Origin: Dietzia sp032248695
Lineage (GTDB): Bacteria > Actinomycetota > Actinomycetes > Mycobacteriales > Mycobacteriaceae
Length of the DNA stretch: 64,000 nt
Assembly: GCF_032248695.1 (NCBI RefSeq)
Contig: NZ_JAVHXC010000002.1
Span: 1 to 64,000 of the forward strand
Reading direction: 5' to 3'
Made by a program: the position numbers and the translations under genes. The first letter of the stretch is position 1. Every line of letters begins with the position of its first letter. Of the stretch, positions 52,491 to 61,053 are shown piece by piece. The notes under the pieces were generated by a model. It had not been told where the DNA came from. It saw only the letters and a program-made list of their open reading frames with translations, and searched no databases.

Positions 52491-54481
52491 CCTCCGCGTG
52501 CGGCTGCGACGCCCCGGACCCCGGCGACCACGACGAGGAGGCCCGCCCGTGGTGGCGGGATCCGGCCGTCCTCGTCCCGGCATCCTCCGGCGTCGCGCTG
52601 GCCGCGGGTCTGGCTATGGAGTGGTCGGGCGCGGCGTGGCCCGGGGCGGAATGGGCGGGCGCCGGAGCGGTCGGCCAGCTCCTGTTCTGGGCCGCCCTCC
52701 TCCTCGGCGGCTCGACCTTCGCCCCGGGCGCGATCCGCGGACTGGTGACCCACGGCCGCCTCGGCATCGGCCTGCTCATGACCATCAGCGCCGTCGGCGC
52801 CGTCGTCCTCGGCTACGTCGAGGAGGCCGCGGCGCTGGCGTTCCTCTATTCCATCGCCGAGGCACTCGAGGACCGGGCCATGGACCGCGCCCGCTCCGGC
52901 CTGCGCTCACTGCTGCGTCTGGTCCCGGACACCGCCACCGTCCGCCGGGGCGCCGACACCGCCGAGATCCCGACGGCCGAACTCCGCGCCGGCGAGACGC
53001 TCGTCGTCGCCCCCGGTGAGCGGGTCGCCACCGACGGCGTCGTCGCCCGCGGCCGCAGCAGCGTCGACACCTCGGCGGTCACCGGCGAGTCCATCCCGGT
53101 CGAGGTCGAGCCCGGCGACGCGATCCTGGCCGGCTCCATCAACACCTCCGGCCTCCTCGAGCTCACCGCCACGGCCCCGGGTACGGACAACACGCTCACC
53201 ACGATCGTCGACCTCGTCGAGCGCGCACAGACCGAGAAGGGCGACCGGGCCCGCCTCGCCGACCGGATCGCCCGGCCCCTCGTTCCCGGGGTCCTGATGC
53301 TGGCCGTCCTCGTCGCGGCCCTGGGCTCCCTGCTCGGCGACCCGGCGCTGTGGATCACCCGCGCGCTGATCGTGCTCGTGGCGGCCTCGCCGTGTGCGCT
53401 GGCGATCTCCGTGCCGGTCACCGTGGTCTCCGCCATCGGCGCGGCCAGCCGACTCGGGGTGGTCATCACCTCCGGGGCGGCGTTCGAGCGCCTCGGCACC
53501 ATCCGCCACCTCGCGATGGACAAGACCGGGACGCTCACCAGCAACCACCCCTCGGTCGTCCGCGTCCTCACCGCCCCGGGCGTCAGCGAGTCCGAGGTAC
53601 TGGGCCTCGCCGCGGCCGTCGAGCGCCACAGCACCCACCCGCTGGCCACCGCGATCACCTCCGCCGCAGCCGAAAGCCGGCAGGCCGTGACGCCGCACGT
53701 TGCTGACGTCCGCGAGTCCGCCGGGCACGGGATCTCCGGCACCGTCGACGGCAGCCGGATCGCCGTGGGATCACCGCGCCGGCTCGCATCGGACGAGCTC
53801 ACCGGGCAGATCACGGCCCTCGAGCACGACGGCATGACGGTGGTCGTGGTCCATCGCGACGGCCGCCTGATCGGCGCCGTCGGCATCCGCGACGAGCTGC
53901 GGGCGGAGGTCCCCGTCGTCGTCGCCACCCTGGCCGACCACCGCATCGGGGTGAGCATGCTGACCGGCGACAACCCACGCACCGCCGCCGCTCTCGGGGC
54001 GCAGGCCGGCATCTCCGACATCCGCGCCGACCTCACGCCCGGCGGCAAGGCCGAGGCGATCGCCGAGCTCTCCCGCTCGCGCCCCACGGCGATGATCGGC
54101 GACGGCATCAACGACGCCCCGGCGCTCGCGATGGCGGACGTCGGGATCGCGATGGGCGTGGGCGGGTCCGATGCGGCCATCGAGTCGGCGGACGTCGCAC
54201 TCACCGGCACCGACCTGCGGCTCCTGCCGCGTGCACTCACCCACTCACGCCGGGGCGGCCGGATCATCAACCAGAACATCGCCCTCTCGCTGATCCTCAT
54301 CGCGACCCTGGTCCCGCTCGCGATCACCGGCGTGCTCGGGCTCGCGGCCGTGGTACTCATCCACGAGCTGGCCGAGGTGCTCGTCATCCTGAACGGTCTA
54401 CGCGCCGCCCGCACCCCCCGGCATCCCATGGCGACGATCGGGCCCGAACGTGAGGCCCCGGCCCCTCATCTCGCCAGATGA
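52487..54481 (+). CDS. Heavy-metal-translocating P1B-type ATPase
   Basis: This 664-aa P1B ATPase probably exports Cd(II), Pb(II) or Zn(II), as the CtpG/CmtA partner of CmtR does. The N-terminus is short with CGCDAPDPGDHDEE as possible metal ligands and no full HMA domain. It shows TGES near 198, the membrane metal motif SPCAL near 302, phosphorylation motif DKTGTLT near 345, HSTHPL near 383, and GDGINDAP near 540. The GTG at 52487 overlaps the cmtR stop. Confidence 0.92.
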   Translation: MTSACGCDAPDPGDHDEEARPWWRDPAVLVPASSGVALAAGLAMEWSGAAWPGAEWAGAGAVGQLLFWAALLLGGSTFAPGAIRGLVTHGRLGIGLLMTISAVGAVVLGYVEEAAALAFLYSIAEALEDRAMDRARSGLRSLLRLVPDTATVRRGADTAEIPTAELRAGETLVVAPGERVATDGVVARGRSSVDTSAVTGESIPVEVEPGDAILAGSINTSGLLELTATAPGTDNTLTTIVDLVERAQTEKGDRARLADRIARPLVPGVLMLAVLVAALGSLLGDPALWITRALIVLVAASPCALAISVPVTVVSAIGAASRLGVVITSGAAFERLGTIRHLAMDKTGTLTSNHPSVVRVLTAPGVSESEVLGLAAAVERHSTHPLATAITSAAAESRQAVTPHVADVRESAGHGISGTVDGSRIAVGSPRRLASDELTGQITALEHDGMTVVVVHRDGRLIGAVGIRDELRAEVPVVVATLADHRIGVSMLTGDNPRTAAALGAQAGISDIRADLTPGGKAEAIAELSRSRPTAMIGDGINDAPALAMADVGIAMGVGGSDAAIESADVALTGTDLRLLPRALTHSRRGGRIINQNIALSLILIATLVPLAITGVLGLAAVVLIHELAEVLVILNGLRAARTPRHPMATIGPEREAPAPHLAR

Positions 54482-54483
54482 GG
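54464..54483 (+). terminator. Hairpin overlapping the ATPase stop
   Basis: CCTCATCT-CGCC-AGATGAGG is a perfect 8-bp stem spanning the end of the ATPase gene. A T-rich stretch follows some 25 bases later, so termination is plausible but not certain. Confidence 0.45.
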
Positions 54484-54552
54484 CGATAACGGCTAATTTC
54501 CCCGTTTTAGGCCTTTTCGCCTGATGTCAGCGATATGTGGCACGATCGCCTC

Positions 54553-55203
54553 ATGTACGTCGTCACCATCGACCAGCGCCGCAGCCGCAGCAGCGCCGAC
54601 CGGGTGCCCTCGCTCCTGACCGCCCTCGGCGGGATCCCGGTGGCGGCCGCGTTCGAGCGCACCGCCGGCGACGAGGTCCAGGGCCTGCTCGAGGACCCCG
54701 CCGCGGTGCGCTCGGCACTGCTCGTCGCCCTGCGCCAAGGTGACTGGCACTGCGGCGTGGGCGCGGGGGAGGTCGACGACGAGTCGTACTCCTCCGGGAC
54801 CCGGGCCGGGCGCGGGGACGCCTATATCGCCGCCCGCTCCGCCGTCGACGCCGCCAAGGGGCTCCCCGGCTCCGTGGCGATACGGGTCCCGGAGAGCGCC
54901 GGAGCACAGGACGGGCCCACCGCCGCCACGGCGTGGGCCGCCGACTGCGAGGCGGTGTGGGCCCTGGTCGCGCCGCTCGTGCTCGGCCGCACGGAGGCGC
55001 AGTGGCGGGTCGTGGACGCCGTCGACCGCTCCCCCACCCAGGCCGCGGCCGCCGAGGAACTGGGCATCACGCCCGCCTCGGTCACGGGCGCGCTGCGGGC
55101 GTCGAGGATCCGCGACGAGCGGGCGGCCTATCCCGTCCTCGACCGGCTCCTCGCGGGGGCACACGCCGCGGCGACCGACGAGCGAGGAGGGTCCACCCGA
55201 TGA
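54553..55203 (+). CDS. SatD-like regulatory protein
   Basis: This 216-aa protein starts with MYVVTIDQRRSR, resembling the SatD family of actinobacterial and streptococcal proteins. The C-terminal part, PTQAAAAEELGITPASVTGALRASRI, is a clear helix-turn-helix, so DNA binding is likely. Function is not established. The stop overlaps the start of a small membrane protein (ATGA), an arrangement often seen for SatD genes. Confidence 0.75.
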   Translation: MYVVTIDQRRSRSSADRVPSLLTALGGIPVAAAFERTAGDEVQGLLEDPAAVRSALLVALRQGDWHCGVGAGEVDDESYSSGTRAGRGDAYIAARSAVDAAKGLPGSVAIRVPESAGAQDGPTAATAWAADCEAVWALVAPLVLGRTEAQWRVVDAVDRSPTQAAAAEELGITPASVTGALRASRIRDERAAYPVLDRLLAGAHAAATDERGGSTR

Positions 55204-55640
55204 GCAGCTGGCCCGACTGGATCGTCACCGCGATCGTGGTGGCCGTCAGCCTCCTCGCCTCCGCGGGGCTCGGCTCACCGATCGCCTCGCTCGTCCTGCG
55301 CTCGGCGAAGGTCCCCGAGCCGCCGAAGGTCGACATCAGCGGGGACGACCGCAGCCCCGTCGTGCAGAAGCGCGACGACCCCGCCCCGCAGGTCCGCGAG
55401 GTGCTGCGCGGCGGGATGTGGATCGGCGTCCTCGAGCGCCTGGGGCTCACCGCGGCGATCCTCGCCGGCCGGTTCGAGCTCGCCGCCGTGGTGGTGGCGA
55501 TCAAGGCCCTCGGCCGCTACCCCGAGATCCGCGAGAACCCCGCGGTGAGCGAGCGTTTCATCATCGGCACCCTCGCCTCCCTGCTCGTCGCGGGCGCGTG
55601 CGGCGCCGCCGGGCTCGCCGCCCTCTCCGCCCTCACCTGA
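55200..55640 (+). CDS. Small membrane protein paired with SatD-like gene
   Basis: This 146-aa protein has a membrane segment near the N-terminus (WIVTAIVVAVSLLASAGL), a hydrophilic middle with PKVDISGDDRSP, and two or three C-terminal hydrophobic segments. No enzymatic motif is recognised. The ATG at 55200 has GAGGAGG upstream and overlaps the preceding stop, so it is cotranslated with the SatD-like protein and probably works with it. The longer frame from 54933 is a shadow. Confidence 0.78.
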   Translation: MSSWPDWIVTAIVVAVSLLASAGLGSPIASLVLRSAKVPEPPKVDISGDDRSPVVQKRDDPAPQVREVLRGGMWIGVLERLGLTAAILAGRFELAAVVVAIKALGRYPEIRENPAVSERFIIGTLASLLVAGACGAAGLAALSALT

Positions 55641-55699
55641 CCCGCCCCTTTCCGCCACCGTCCTAAGCCGACCCGCGCCGACACCCCCGGAGGGAACAC

Positions 55700-56308
55700 A
55701 TGGTGACAGTCCGGACCGCCACCCGCGCCGACGCGCCCGCCGTCGCCCGCATCCTCAGCGACGCCTTCCGCGACGATCCGGCGTGGTCGATCACGCTGCC
55801 GGACGATGCGACGCGCCCCGCCAAGCTCGACGCGCACTACCGCCGCCGGGTGCGCCGCCGGCCCCACTGGGTCGATGTGGCCGAGGCCGACGGCCGGGTG
55901 GTCGGGGCCTTCCTGTGGGAGCCTCCCGCCAGCCGCCGCGGCGTCGCCACCGCCACGCGCGCCGTCTCCGGGGGTGTGCACTGGGTCCTCGGTCGGCTAC
56001 CGATCGGCCGGGGCGCCCGGCACACCCTGCAGATCGAGGCGTACCGGCCCACCGCACCGCACTGGTACCTGCGTGACATCGCGGCCCACCCCGACGCCCA
56101 CGGCACCGGCGTCGGCACGGCGCTACTGACCCACCGGCTCGACCTGGTCGACCGCTCCGCGACCGGCCTGGCCTTCCTCGAGGCCACCACCCCGGGCAGC
56201 CGACGGCTCTACGAACGGTTCGGATTCGAGGCCGTCGGCACCGTCGCGACGCTCGGCGACGGGGTCTCCACCGCAATGATCCGGCAGCGCCACACCGACG
56301 CCGGATGA
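55700..56308 (+). CDS. GNAT-family N-acetyltransferase
   Basis: This 202-aa protein has the GNAT fold. VRTATRADAPAVARILSDAF is at the N-terminus. The acetyl-CoA-binding region is LRDIAAHPDAHGTGVGTALL (about 113-132), and LEATTPGSRRLYERFGFEAVG is the C-terminal motif. The acceptor is unknown. CGGAGG lies six bases before the ATG. The stop overlaps the candidate start of the next gene (ATGA). Confidence 0.9.
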   Translation: MVTVRTATRADAPAVARILSDAFRDDPAWSITLPDDATRPAKLDAHYRRRVRRRPHWVDVAEADGRVVGAFLWEPPASRRGVATATRAVSGGVHWVLGRLPIGRGARHTLQIEAYRPTAPHWYLRDIAAHPDAHGTGVGTALLTHRLDLVDRSATGLAFLEATTPGSRRLYERFGFEAVGTVATLGDGVSTAMIRQRHTDAG

Positions 56309-57732
56309 CCCCACGGCGCGCTACCCTCGCCCCCATGACGGCCGACTCCGTGACCCCCGCCACAGACCACCGCGACGGTTCCGCCCCCACCGACCGGGCC
56401 GCACCCGTTGATCGGATCGCCCTGCCCGGCCGCGTCGCCGACACGCTCGGCCGGGCGAGGCAGAACGTCATCTACCGCTCCGGCATCTCCGGGATCACCC
56501 CCGCCGTGCCGACCGGGGCCGAGAACCTCGAGGCGGCGGCCCGCCGCGCCCTGCTGCGTCGGCCCGGCGGACGCAAGGCGTGGGCCTATATCTACGGCGG
56601 GGCGGGTTCCGGGGCCACGATGGCCGCCAACCGCGACGCCTTCGACCGGCGCCGGCTCGTGCCGCGGATGCTGCGCGACACCGCCCACCGCGACATCTCC
56701 ACCACCGTGCTCGGGCAGCACCTGCCCGCACCGGTCCTCGTGGCCCCCATCGGTGCGGCGGGCCTGATCCACCGCGACGCCGACCTCCTCGTCGGACGCG
56801 CCGCCGCCGCACGTGGGATCCCTTACATCTACTCCTCGCAGGGCTCCTCCCCGATGGAGGAGACCGCCCGGGCGATGGGCGACGCCCCACGCTGGTACCA
56901 GCTCTACTGGAGCAGCGACGAGCAACTCGTCGACAGTTTCATCGCCCGCGCCGAGGCGGTCGACGCCGGCGCCCTGGTCGTCACCCTCGACACCACCACG
57001 CTGGGCTGGCGCCCCTGGGACCTGGACCTCGGATCGTTGCCGTTCACCCGCGGCGTCGGGATCGCGCAGTACACCTCCGACCCGCGCTTCGCCGAGATGG
57101 TCGCCGAGCGGGTCGCACGCGACGCCGCGGCCGGACCCGGCGCGGACCCCGACGCCGTCAAGGTCACCCCGCGGGCCGCGCTCACCCTGCTGGAGATGGC
57201 CCGCAACCGCCCCGGCAGGCTGCTCGACAACCTGCGCGCGCCCGAGACCCGCGCCGCCGTGCAGACGTTCCTCGACACCTTCTCCAACCCGGCGCTGAGC
57301 TGGGACCACCTCGCCACCCTGCGGGAGCGGACCCGCCTGCCGATCGTCCTCAAGGGCGTCCTGCACCCGGACGACGCCCGGCAAGCGTTCGATTCCGGCG
57401 TCGACGCCGTGATGGTCTCCAACCACGGCGGACGCCAGGTCGACGGGTCCATCGGCACCCTCGACGCCCTCGCCCGCATTCGCGAGGCCGTGGGGCCCGA
57501 GCCGACCGTGCTGCTCGACTCCGGCATCCGCACCGGTACCGACGTCGTCAAGGCCATGGCCTGCGGGGCGAACGCCGTGACGCTCGGGCGCCCCCACATC
57601 TACGGCCTCGCGATCGCCGGCGAACGCGGGGTCGGCGAGGTGCTCGACAATCTGCTCGCCGAGATCGACATCACCCTGTCCCTGTGCGGCGCGAGCTCGT
57701 GGGACGACGTCGACGGCTCGCTCCTGGCCTGA
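56305..57732 (+). CDS. FMN-dependent lactate 2-monooxygenase-like enzyme
   Basis: This protein of about 475 aa belongs to the FMN-dependent alpha-hydroxy-acid oxidising family. LGWRPWDLDLG and the overall length resemble lactate 2-monooxygenase, which converts L-lactate to acetate and CO2. The FMN region has VAPIGAAGLIHRDAD and YSSQGSSPMEE. The catalytic His/Arg motif SNHGGRQVDGS (about 373) and the phosphate-binding VLLDSGIRTGTDVVKAMACGAN follow. The ATG at 56305 overlaps the preceding stop; ATG 56335 is an equally possible start. A simple lactate dehydrogenase or oxidase role cannot be excluded. Confidence 0.87.
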   Translation: MTPRRATLAPMTADSVTPATDHRDGSAPTDRAAPVDRIALPGRVADTLGRARQNVIYRSGISGITPAVPTGAENLEAAARRALLRRPGGRKAWAYIYGGAGSGATMAANRDAFDRRRLVPRMLRDTAHRDISTTVLGQHLPAPVLVAPIGAAGLIHRDADLLVGRAAAARGIPYIYSSQGSSPMEETARAMGDAPRWYQLYWSSDEQLVDSFIARAEAVDAGALVVTLDTTTLGWRPWDLDLGSLPFTRGVGIAQYTSDPRFAEMVAERVARDAAAGPGADPDAVKVTPRAALTLLEMARNRPGRLLDNLRAPETRAAVQTFLDTFSNPALSWDHLATLRERTRLPIVLKGVLHPDDARQAFDSGVDAVMVSNHGGRQVDGSIGTLDALARIREAVGPEPTVLLDSGIRTGTDVVKAMACGANAVTLGRPHIYGLAIAGERGVGEVLDNLLAEIDITLSLCGASSWDDVDGSLLA

Positions 57733-57744
57733 CCAGACACGACG

Positions 57745-57778
57745 CGACCCCCGGACGGCAGGTGCCGACCGGGGGTCG
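57745..57778. terminator. Strong bidirectional terminator
   Basis: A perfect 10-bp stem (CGACCCCCGG with CCGGGGGTCG) has a 14-base loop that can pair further. It separates the convergent lactate enzyme gene and the symporter operon. Confidence 0.75.
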
Positions 57779-57813
57779 TGGTCTCGCGTGCGCTCAGCCC
57801 GCGTGGGCGGCCG

Positions 57814-57945
57814 TCAGATGATCGGCACGCCCTCGCGTTTGGCCTCGGCGGCCTCCTTGACGAAGCCCCGCACGATGACGGCCAGCGTGCCCGCCACGAT
57901 CACGGGCCAGATGAGCACATAGATCGTCAGCAAGATCGGTGACAT
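57814..57945 (-). CDS. 43-aa membrane companion of the symporter
   Basis: This short gene encodes one hydrophobic helix (SPILLTIYVLIWPVIVAG...) followed by a basic-amphipathic tail with EAAEAKREG. AGAAGGAGGG lies nine bases before its ATG and overlaps the end of the symporter gene, which strongly supports translation. Similar tiny proteins accompany sodium-coupled transporters (for example the small subunits of methionine/alanine importers) as accessory subunits. The role here is inferred from position. Confidence 0.7.
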   Translation of the reverse strand: MSPILLTIYVLIWPVIVAGTLAVIVRGFVKEAAEAKREGVPII

Positions 57946-57963
57946 GAGTAGTCGCCCTCCTTC

Positions 57964-59727
57964 TCAGACCCGAACGAGGTCGTCGTCGTCGTTGTCGTCG
58001 TCATCACGCCGCGTGGCGCGACCCGCGGTGACCACCGCGTCGTCGCCCGCCTCCGCCTCGGCTTCCGCCTCGAGGATCTCGGCGACCTCCTCGGTGTCGT
58101 AGTCGGCGGTGCGGCGGGCGATCTTGGCGAAGTCGAACTCCATATCGCTCCGCACCGACATGCCCCAACACACCAGCGTGCTCACCGCGTACGCCACCAG
58201 CGAGGCGGTCAGCGTGTCGTAGTCGCGCAGGAAGCCGAACACGAACGGCGCACTGGCCACGGCGGCGACGGCGCCCACCACCAACGCCGGCCGCAGGCCG
58301 ATGAACCCGAAGACCATCAGGCCCAGCACCACGCCGATACCGATCACGGCCAGCGCCTCGGTGAGAATCGGCAGGACGCCGGTGTCCGGGACCAGGCCGA
58401 AGCGCGTCGGCAGGAACGCCGCCAGCGCCACGATCACCGACACCGTGAACGCCGAGTTGGTGACCTTCTTCCAGTAGAAGCTCGCGATCACCGGGAACAC
58501 CAGCGCGCCCCACAGGGCACCCACGAACACCAGCAGGTCGAGGATGTTGAACTTCATGTTGGCGAAGAACAGCGCGGCGACCGTCGCCAGGATCATCGTC
58601 ACCCGGCCGATCGTCAGCATCATCCGCGGATTGGGGATCTGGCCCCGGCTGCGCATGCTCTGGCCGTACATGTCCGTCATCGCGATCGAGGACATGGCCG
58701 CCAGGTCCGAGTCCGCCGTCGAGGACAGCGACCCGATGATCATGATGAAGAACACCGCGACCAGCACGCCCGGCAGGTACTCGGCCGCGACCTGCGGCAG
58801 CAGGTTGTTGGGATCGCCCTCCACCGGCTGGATGCCCGCGTAAAGACCGAGCACACCGATCATGCCGATGCCGATGATCGTGGCGCCGTAACCGATCGTC
58901 GCCGTGATGAACGTCGGCTTGATGAGATCCTCACGCACCGCGAACAGCCGCTGCGCGATGGTCTGGTTACCGATCGCGTACGCCAGCACCGCCGCGATGT
59001 ACGGCGCGCCCTGGTTGAGGAACGCGTCCGACGAGAAGAACGACTGCTGCTGCTGGGTGAGGTTCTGGGCGCCGGTCTCGAAGAGCTCCGTGCCGCCGAG
59101 GAAGAAGAACATCGCCGGCACGATCACGACCACGGCACCGAGCATGGCCAGCACCTGCGCGAAGTCCGTGAGCACCGAGGCGCGGAAACCCGACCACAGC
59201 GTGTACAGCAGCACACCGGCGGCGATGACGATCACGCCCTGGATGAAGCTGAACGGGCTCAGCATGGAGATCAGTGCGCCACCGGCGATGAAGTTCGACG
59301 TCAGCGAGATGACGGAACCGAGGATGTTGGATCCGGCCAGCATGAGCTGGGAGGACCGGCCGTGGCGAGCGAACATGACCTCCGCGAGCGTGTGCGCCTG
59401 CGGGGCGACCTTCCGGATACGGCGGCCGAAGGGGTAGATGAACAGGATCATCAGGGCACCCCAGAGCCCGTAGTGGATCGGGCCCGACACGCCGTAGAGG
59501 TAACCCGAGTTCACCGAGGCGTACATGGACGACGCCCAGATCCATGTGGCGGTCATCGACGCCGCCGAGATTCCGAAACCGATCTTGTGACCGGCTGTCA
59601 TGTAACTGTCCGCGTTCTCGTCCTTGCGCGCGATGCGCATGGACATGACCATCGTTCCGCCATAAAACAGCAGCAGAAGTAACACGACAGCGGTCGCGCT
59701 CAATGCAGTAGTGCTGAGCAAACCCAT
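57964..59727 (-). CDS. Sodium:solute symporter (SSS family)
   Basis: This 587-aa transporter has about 13 membrane helices. Family regions include DSYMTAGHKIGFGISAASMTATWIWASS (first unwound helix region), the TLWSGFRASVLTDFAQ segment, and GSLSSTADSDLAAMSS, where Ser/Thr residues form the Na+ site in this family. The substrate may be a small carboxylate, urea or amino acid; sequence alone does not decide. The C-terminus is hydrophilic, Glu/Ala then Asp-rich. AAAGGGG precedes the ATG. The gene is followed by the 43-aa companion. Confidence 0.9.
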   Translation of the reverse strand: MGLLSTTALSATAVVLLLLLFYGGTMVMSMRIARKDENADSYMTAGHKIGFGISAASMTATWIWASSMYASVNSGYLYGVSGPIHYGLWGALMILFIYPFGRRIRKVAPQAHTLAEVMFARHGRSSQLMLAGSNILGSVISLTSNFIAGGALISMLSPFSFIQGVIVIAAGVLLYTLWSGFRASVLTDFAQVLAMLGAVVVIVPAMFFFLGGTELFETGAQNLTQQQQSFFSSDAFLNQGAPYIAAVLAYAIGNQTIAQRLFAVREDLIKPTFITATIGYGATIIGIGMIGVLGLYAGIQPVEGDPNNLLPQVAAEYLPGVLVAVFFIMIIGSLSSTADSDLAAMSSIAMTDMYGQSMRSRGQIPNPRMMLTIGRVTMILATVAALFFANMKFNILDLLVFVGALWGALVFPVIASFYWKKVTNSAFTVSVIVALAAFLPTRFGLVPDTGVLPILTEALAVIGIGVVLGLMVFGFIGLRPALVVGAVAAVASAPFVFGFLRDYDTLTASLVAYAVSTLVCWGMSVRSDMEFDFAKIARRTADYDTEEVAEILEAEAEAEAGDDAVVTAGRATRRDDDDNDDDDLVRV

Positions 59728-60312
59728 CTGCCCCTTTCCCTCTTCTTTTGTTCAAGCAACGATCCGAGCATAGTGATGTGGCGCGGAATCTGAGAATCCA
59801 CGTGACCGGATGCGTTGTCCGACCGTCCAAAACGACGCCCGATCGGTGCGGTTCGGCGACCCGAAATCGGGCTCCGGAATGGAGGATTCCCCTAACAGGA
59901 TCCCGCCGCTTCCCGGGCGGAGGGAGGGGCGTTCTCAGATTCGTCGGCGGCGCGCTGACCAGTGCGAAGGCCGCCCGGGCGGGCGTGGCCGGCGCCGCCC
60001 GCTCCGACCCGCCCGGCGGTGTGCGCACAGCGCACACCGGGATGAGGGCGGGAGGCGCGGACGTGGAATGGGAGAAATCCCTTAGGCGGTGTCCTCCGGC
60101 CGGGGGTGCGGGCATCGGGCGGGCCCCACGCGCGTGCGCGCTCACACGTCGATCGAGTGGTCACTTTCGCGCGCCGCGGCGGAGAGCCAACTGGGGAAAC
60201 GTGAACGAAATCGACCACACGGCGGCTAGGCAGGGCGGGGCGGGGGCGGAGCAGGCGGTGCGGCGAAGCGCGGGGGCGGGGCGGGGCGGCGCGGCAGCGC
60301 GGCGGGGTGGCG
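59728..60312. other. Intergenic region between symporter and mazG
   Basis: No gene is supported here. It holds the symporter promoter region and, at 60017-60039, a perfect 10-bp inverted repeat. Runs of G separated by single C occur at about 60,233-60,305, at the 3' end of mazG, and make several frames look open by composition alone. Confidence 0.45.
60017..60039. repeat. Perfect 10-bp inverted repeat
   Basis: CGGTGTGCGC-ACA-GCGCACACCG has a three-base centre. It could be an operator for the symporter gene about 290 bases away, or a hairpin ending leftward mazG transcription. No T-tract follows. Confidence 0.5.
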
Positions 60313-61053
60313 TCAGGCGGGCCAGGCCGCGCGCCAGTCGTCCGCGGTGGCGCCGGCGACCGGGCCCGGCAGCCGGGCCTCGGCGACGCGAACGAGGTCG
60401 GCGAAACGCCGGACGACCTGGCGGTATGCGACCTCGGCCGAACCGGACTCGTGGAACGCGCCGACCGGGTCCACCCGGACGGTGCGCATCTCGTCGGGCA
60501 CCAGATCGTCGGGGATCCCGGCGGACCGGGCGCGGCCGAGGACCTTCTGCCCCAGGGCGAGCGCGGGCTGATCCCACGAGATCCCGTCGACCACCCCGCG
60601 GGGCGGTCGGCCGGCCCGTTCGGCGGCCTTGGCCTCCTGCCACACGCGGTCCTGCTCGGCGGCCTCGAGGTCCGCGGACTCGCCGGTGAACCAATACGGC
60701 GCCCGGCGTCGCAACTTGTCGAGCAGCGCGCCCGCGACATCCTGGACGTCGAACGGCCGCTCGGGGTGCTCGGCGGCGATCGCGGCGTGGAAGAGCACCT
60801 GGAGGAGCAGGTCGCCGAGCTCGGAGACGAGCTCGTCGCGGTCGTCGTCGGCCACGGCGTCGACGAGCTCCCACGACTCCTCGATGAGGTACGGCAGGAG
60901 CGAGGCGTGCGTCTGCTCGGACTCCCAGCGGCCGTCGCGGCGGATCCGGGCCATCACGGCGACGGCCTCGGCCAGCCGGTCGCCCCCCGCCCCGGCGCCG
61001 GCGGCGCCGTCGCCAGCGCCGACGCTGACCCCGTCGCCGTCGCCCGAGCTCAT
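60313..61053 (-). CDS. mazG: MazG nucleoside triphosphate pyrophosphohydrolase
   Basis: This 246-aa MazG-family enzyme hydrolyses (d)NTPs, including damaged ones, to monophosphates and pyrophosphate. The metal-binding EExxE...ExxD motif is seen in LIEESWELVDAV...ELVSELGDLLLQ (about 57-85). An Ala/Gly-rich N-terminus of about 25 residues precedes it. The ATG at 61053 overlaps the mfd stop (ATGA); the long upstream frame is antisense to nothing real but runs inside mfd in another frame. The mfd-mazG order is conserved in Mycobacteriales. Confidence 0.93.
   Translation of the reverse strand: MSSGDGDGVSVGAGDGAAGAGAGGDRLAEAVAVMARIRRDGRWESEQTHASLLPYLIEESWELVDAVADDDRDELVSELGDLLLQVLFHAAIAAEHPERPFDVQDVAGALLDKLRRRAPYWFTGESADLEAAEQDRVWQEAKAAERAGRPPRGVVDGISWDQPALALGQKVLGRARSAGIPDDLVPDEMRTVRVDPVGAFHESGSAEVAYRQVVRRFADLVRVAEARLPGPVAGATADDWRAAWPA

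Noticed and set aside
60233..60305. G-quadruplex-forming element
   Set aside because: The G-runs are grouped in threes and not in four close tracts, and they overlap the GC-extreme end of mazG, so composition explains them.
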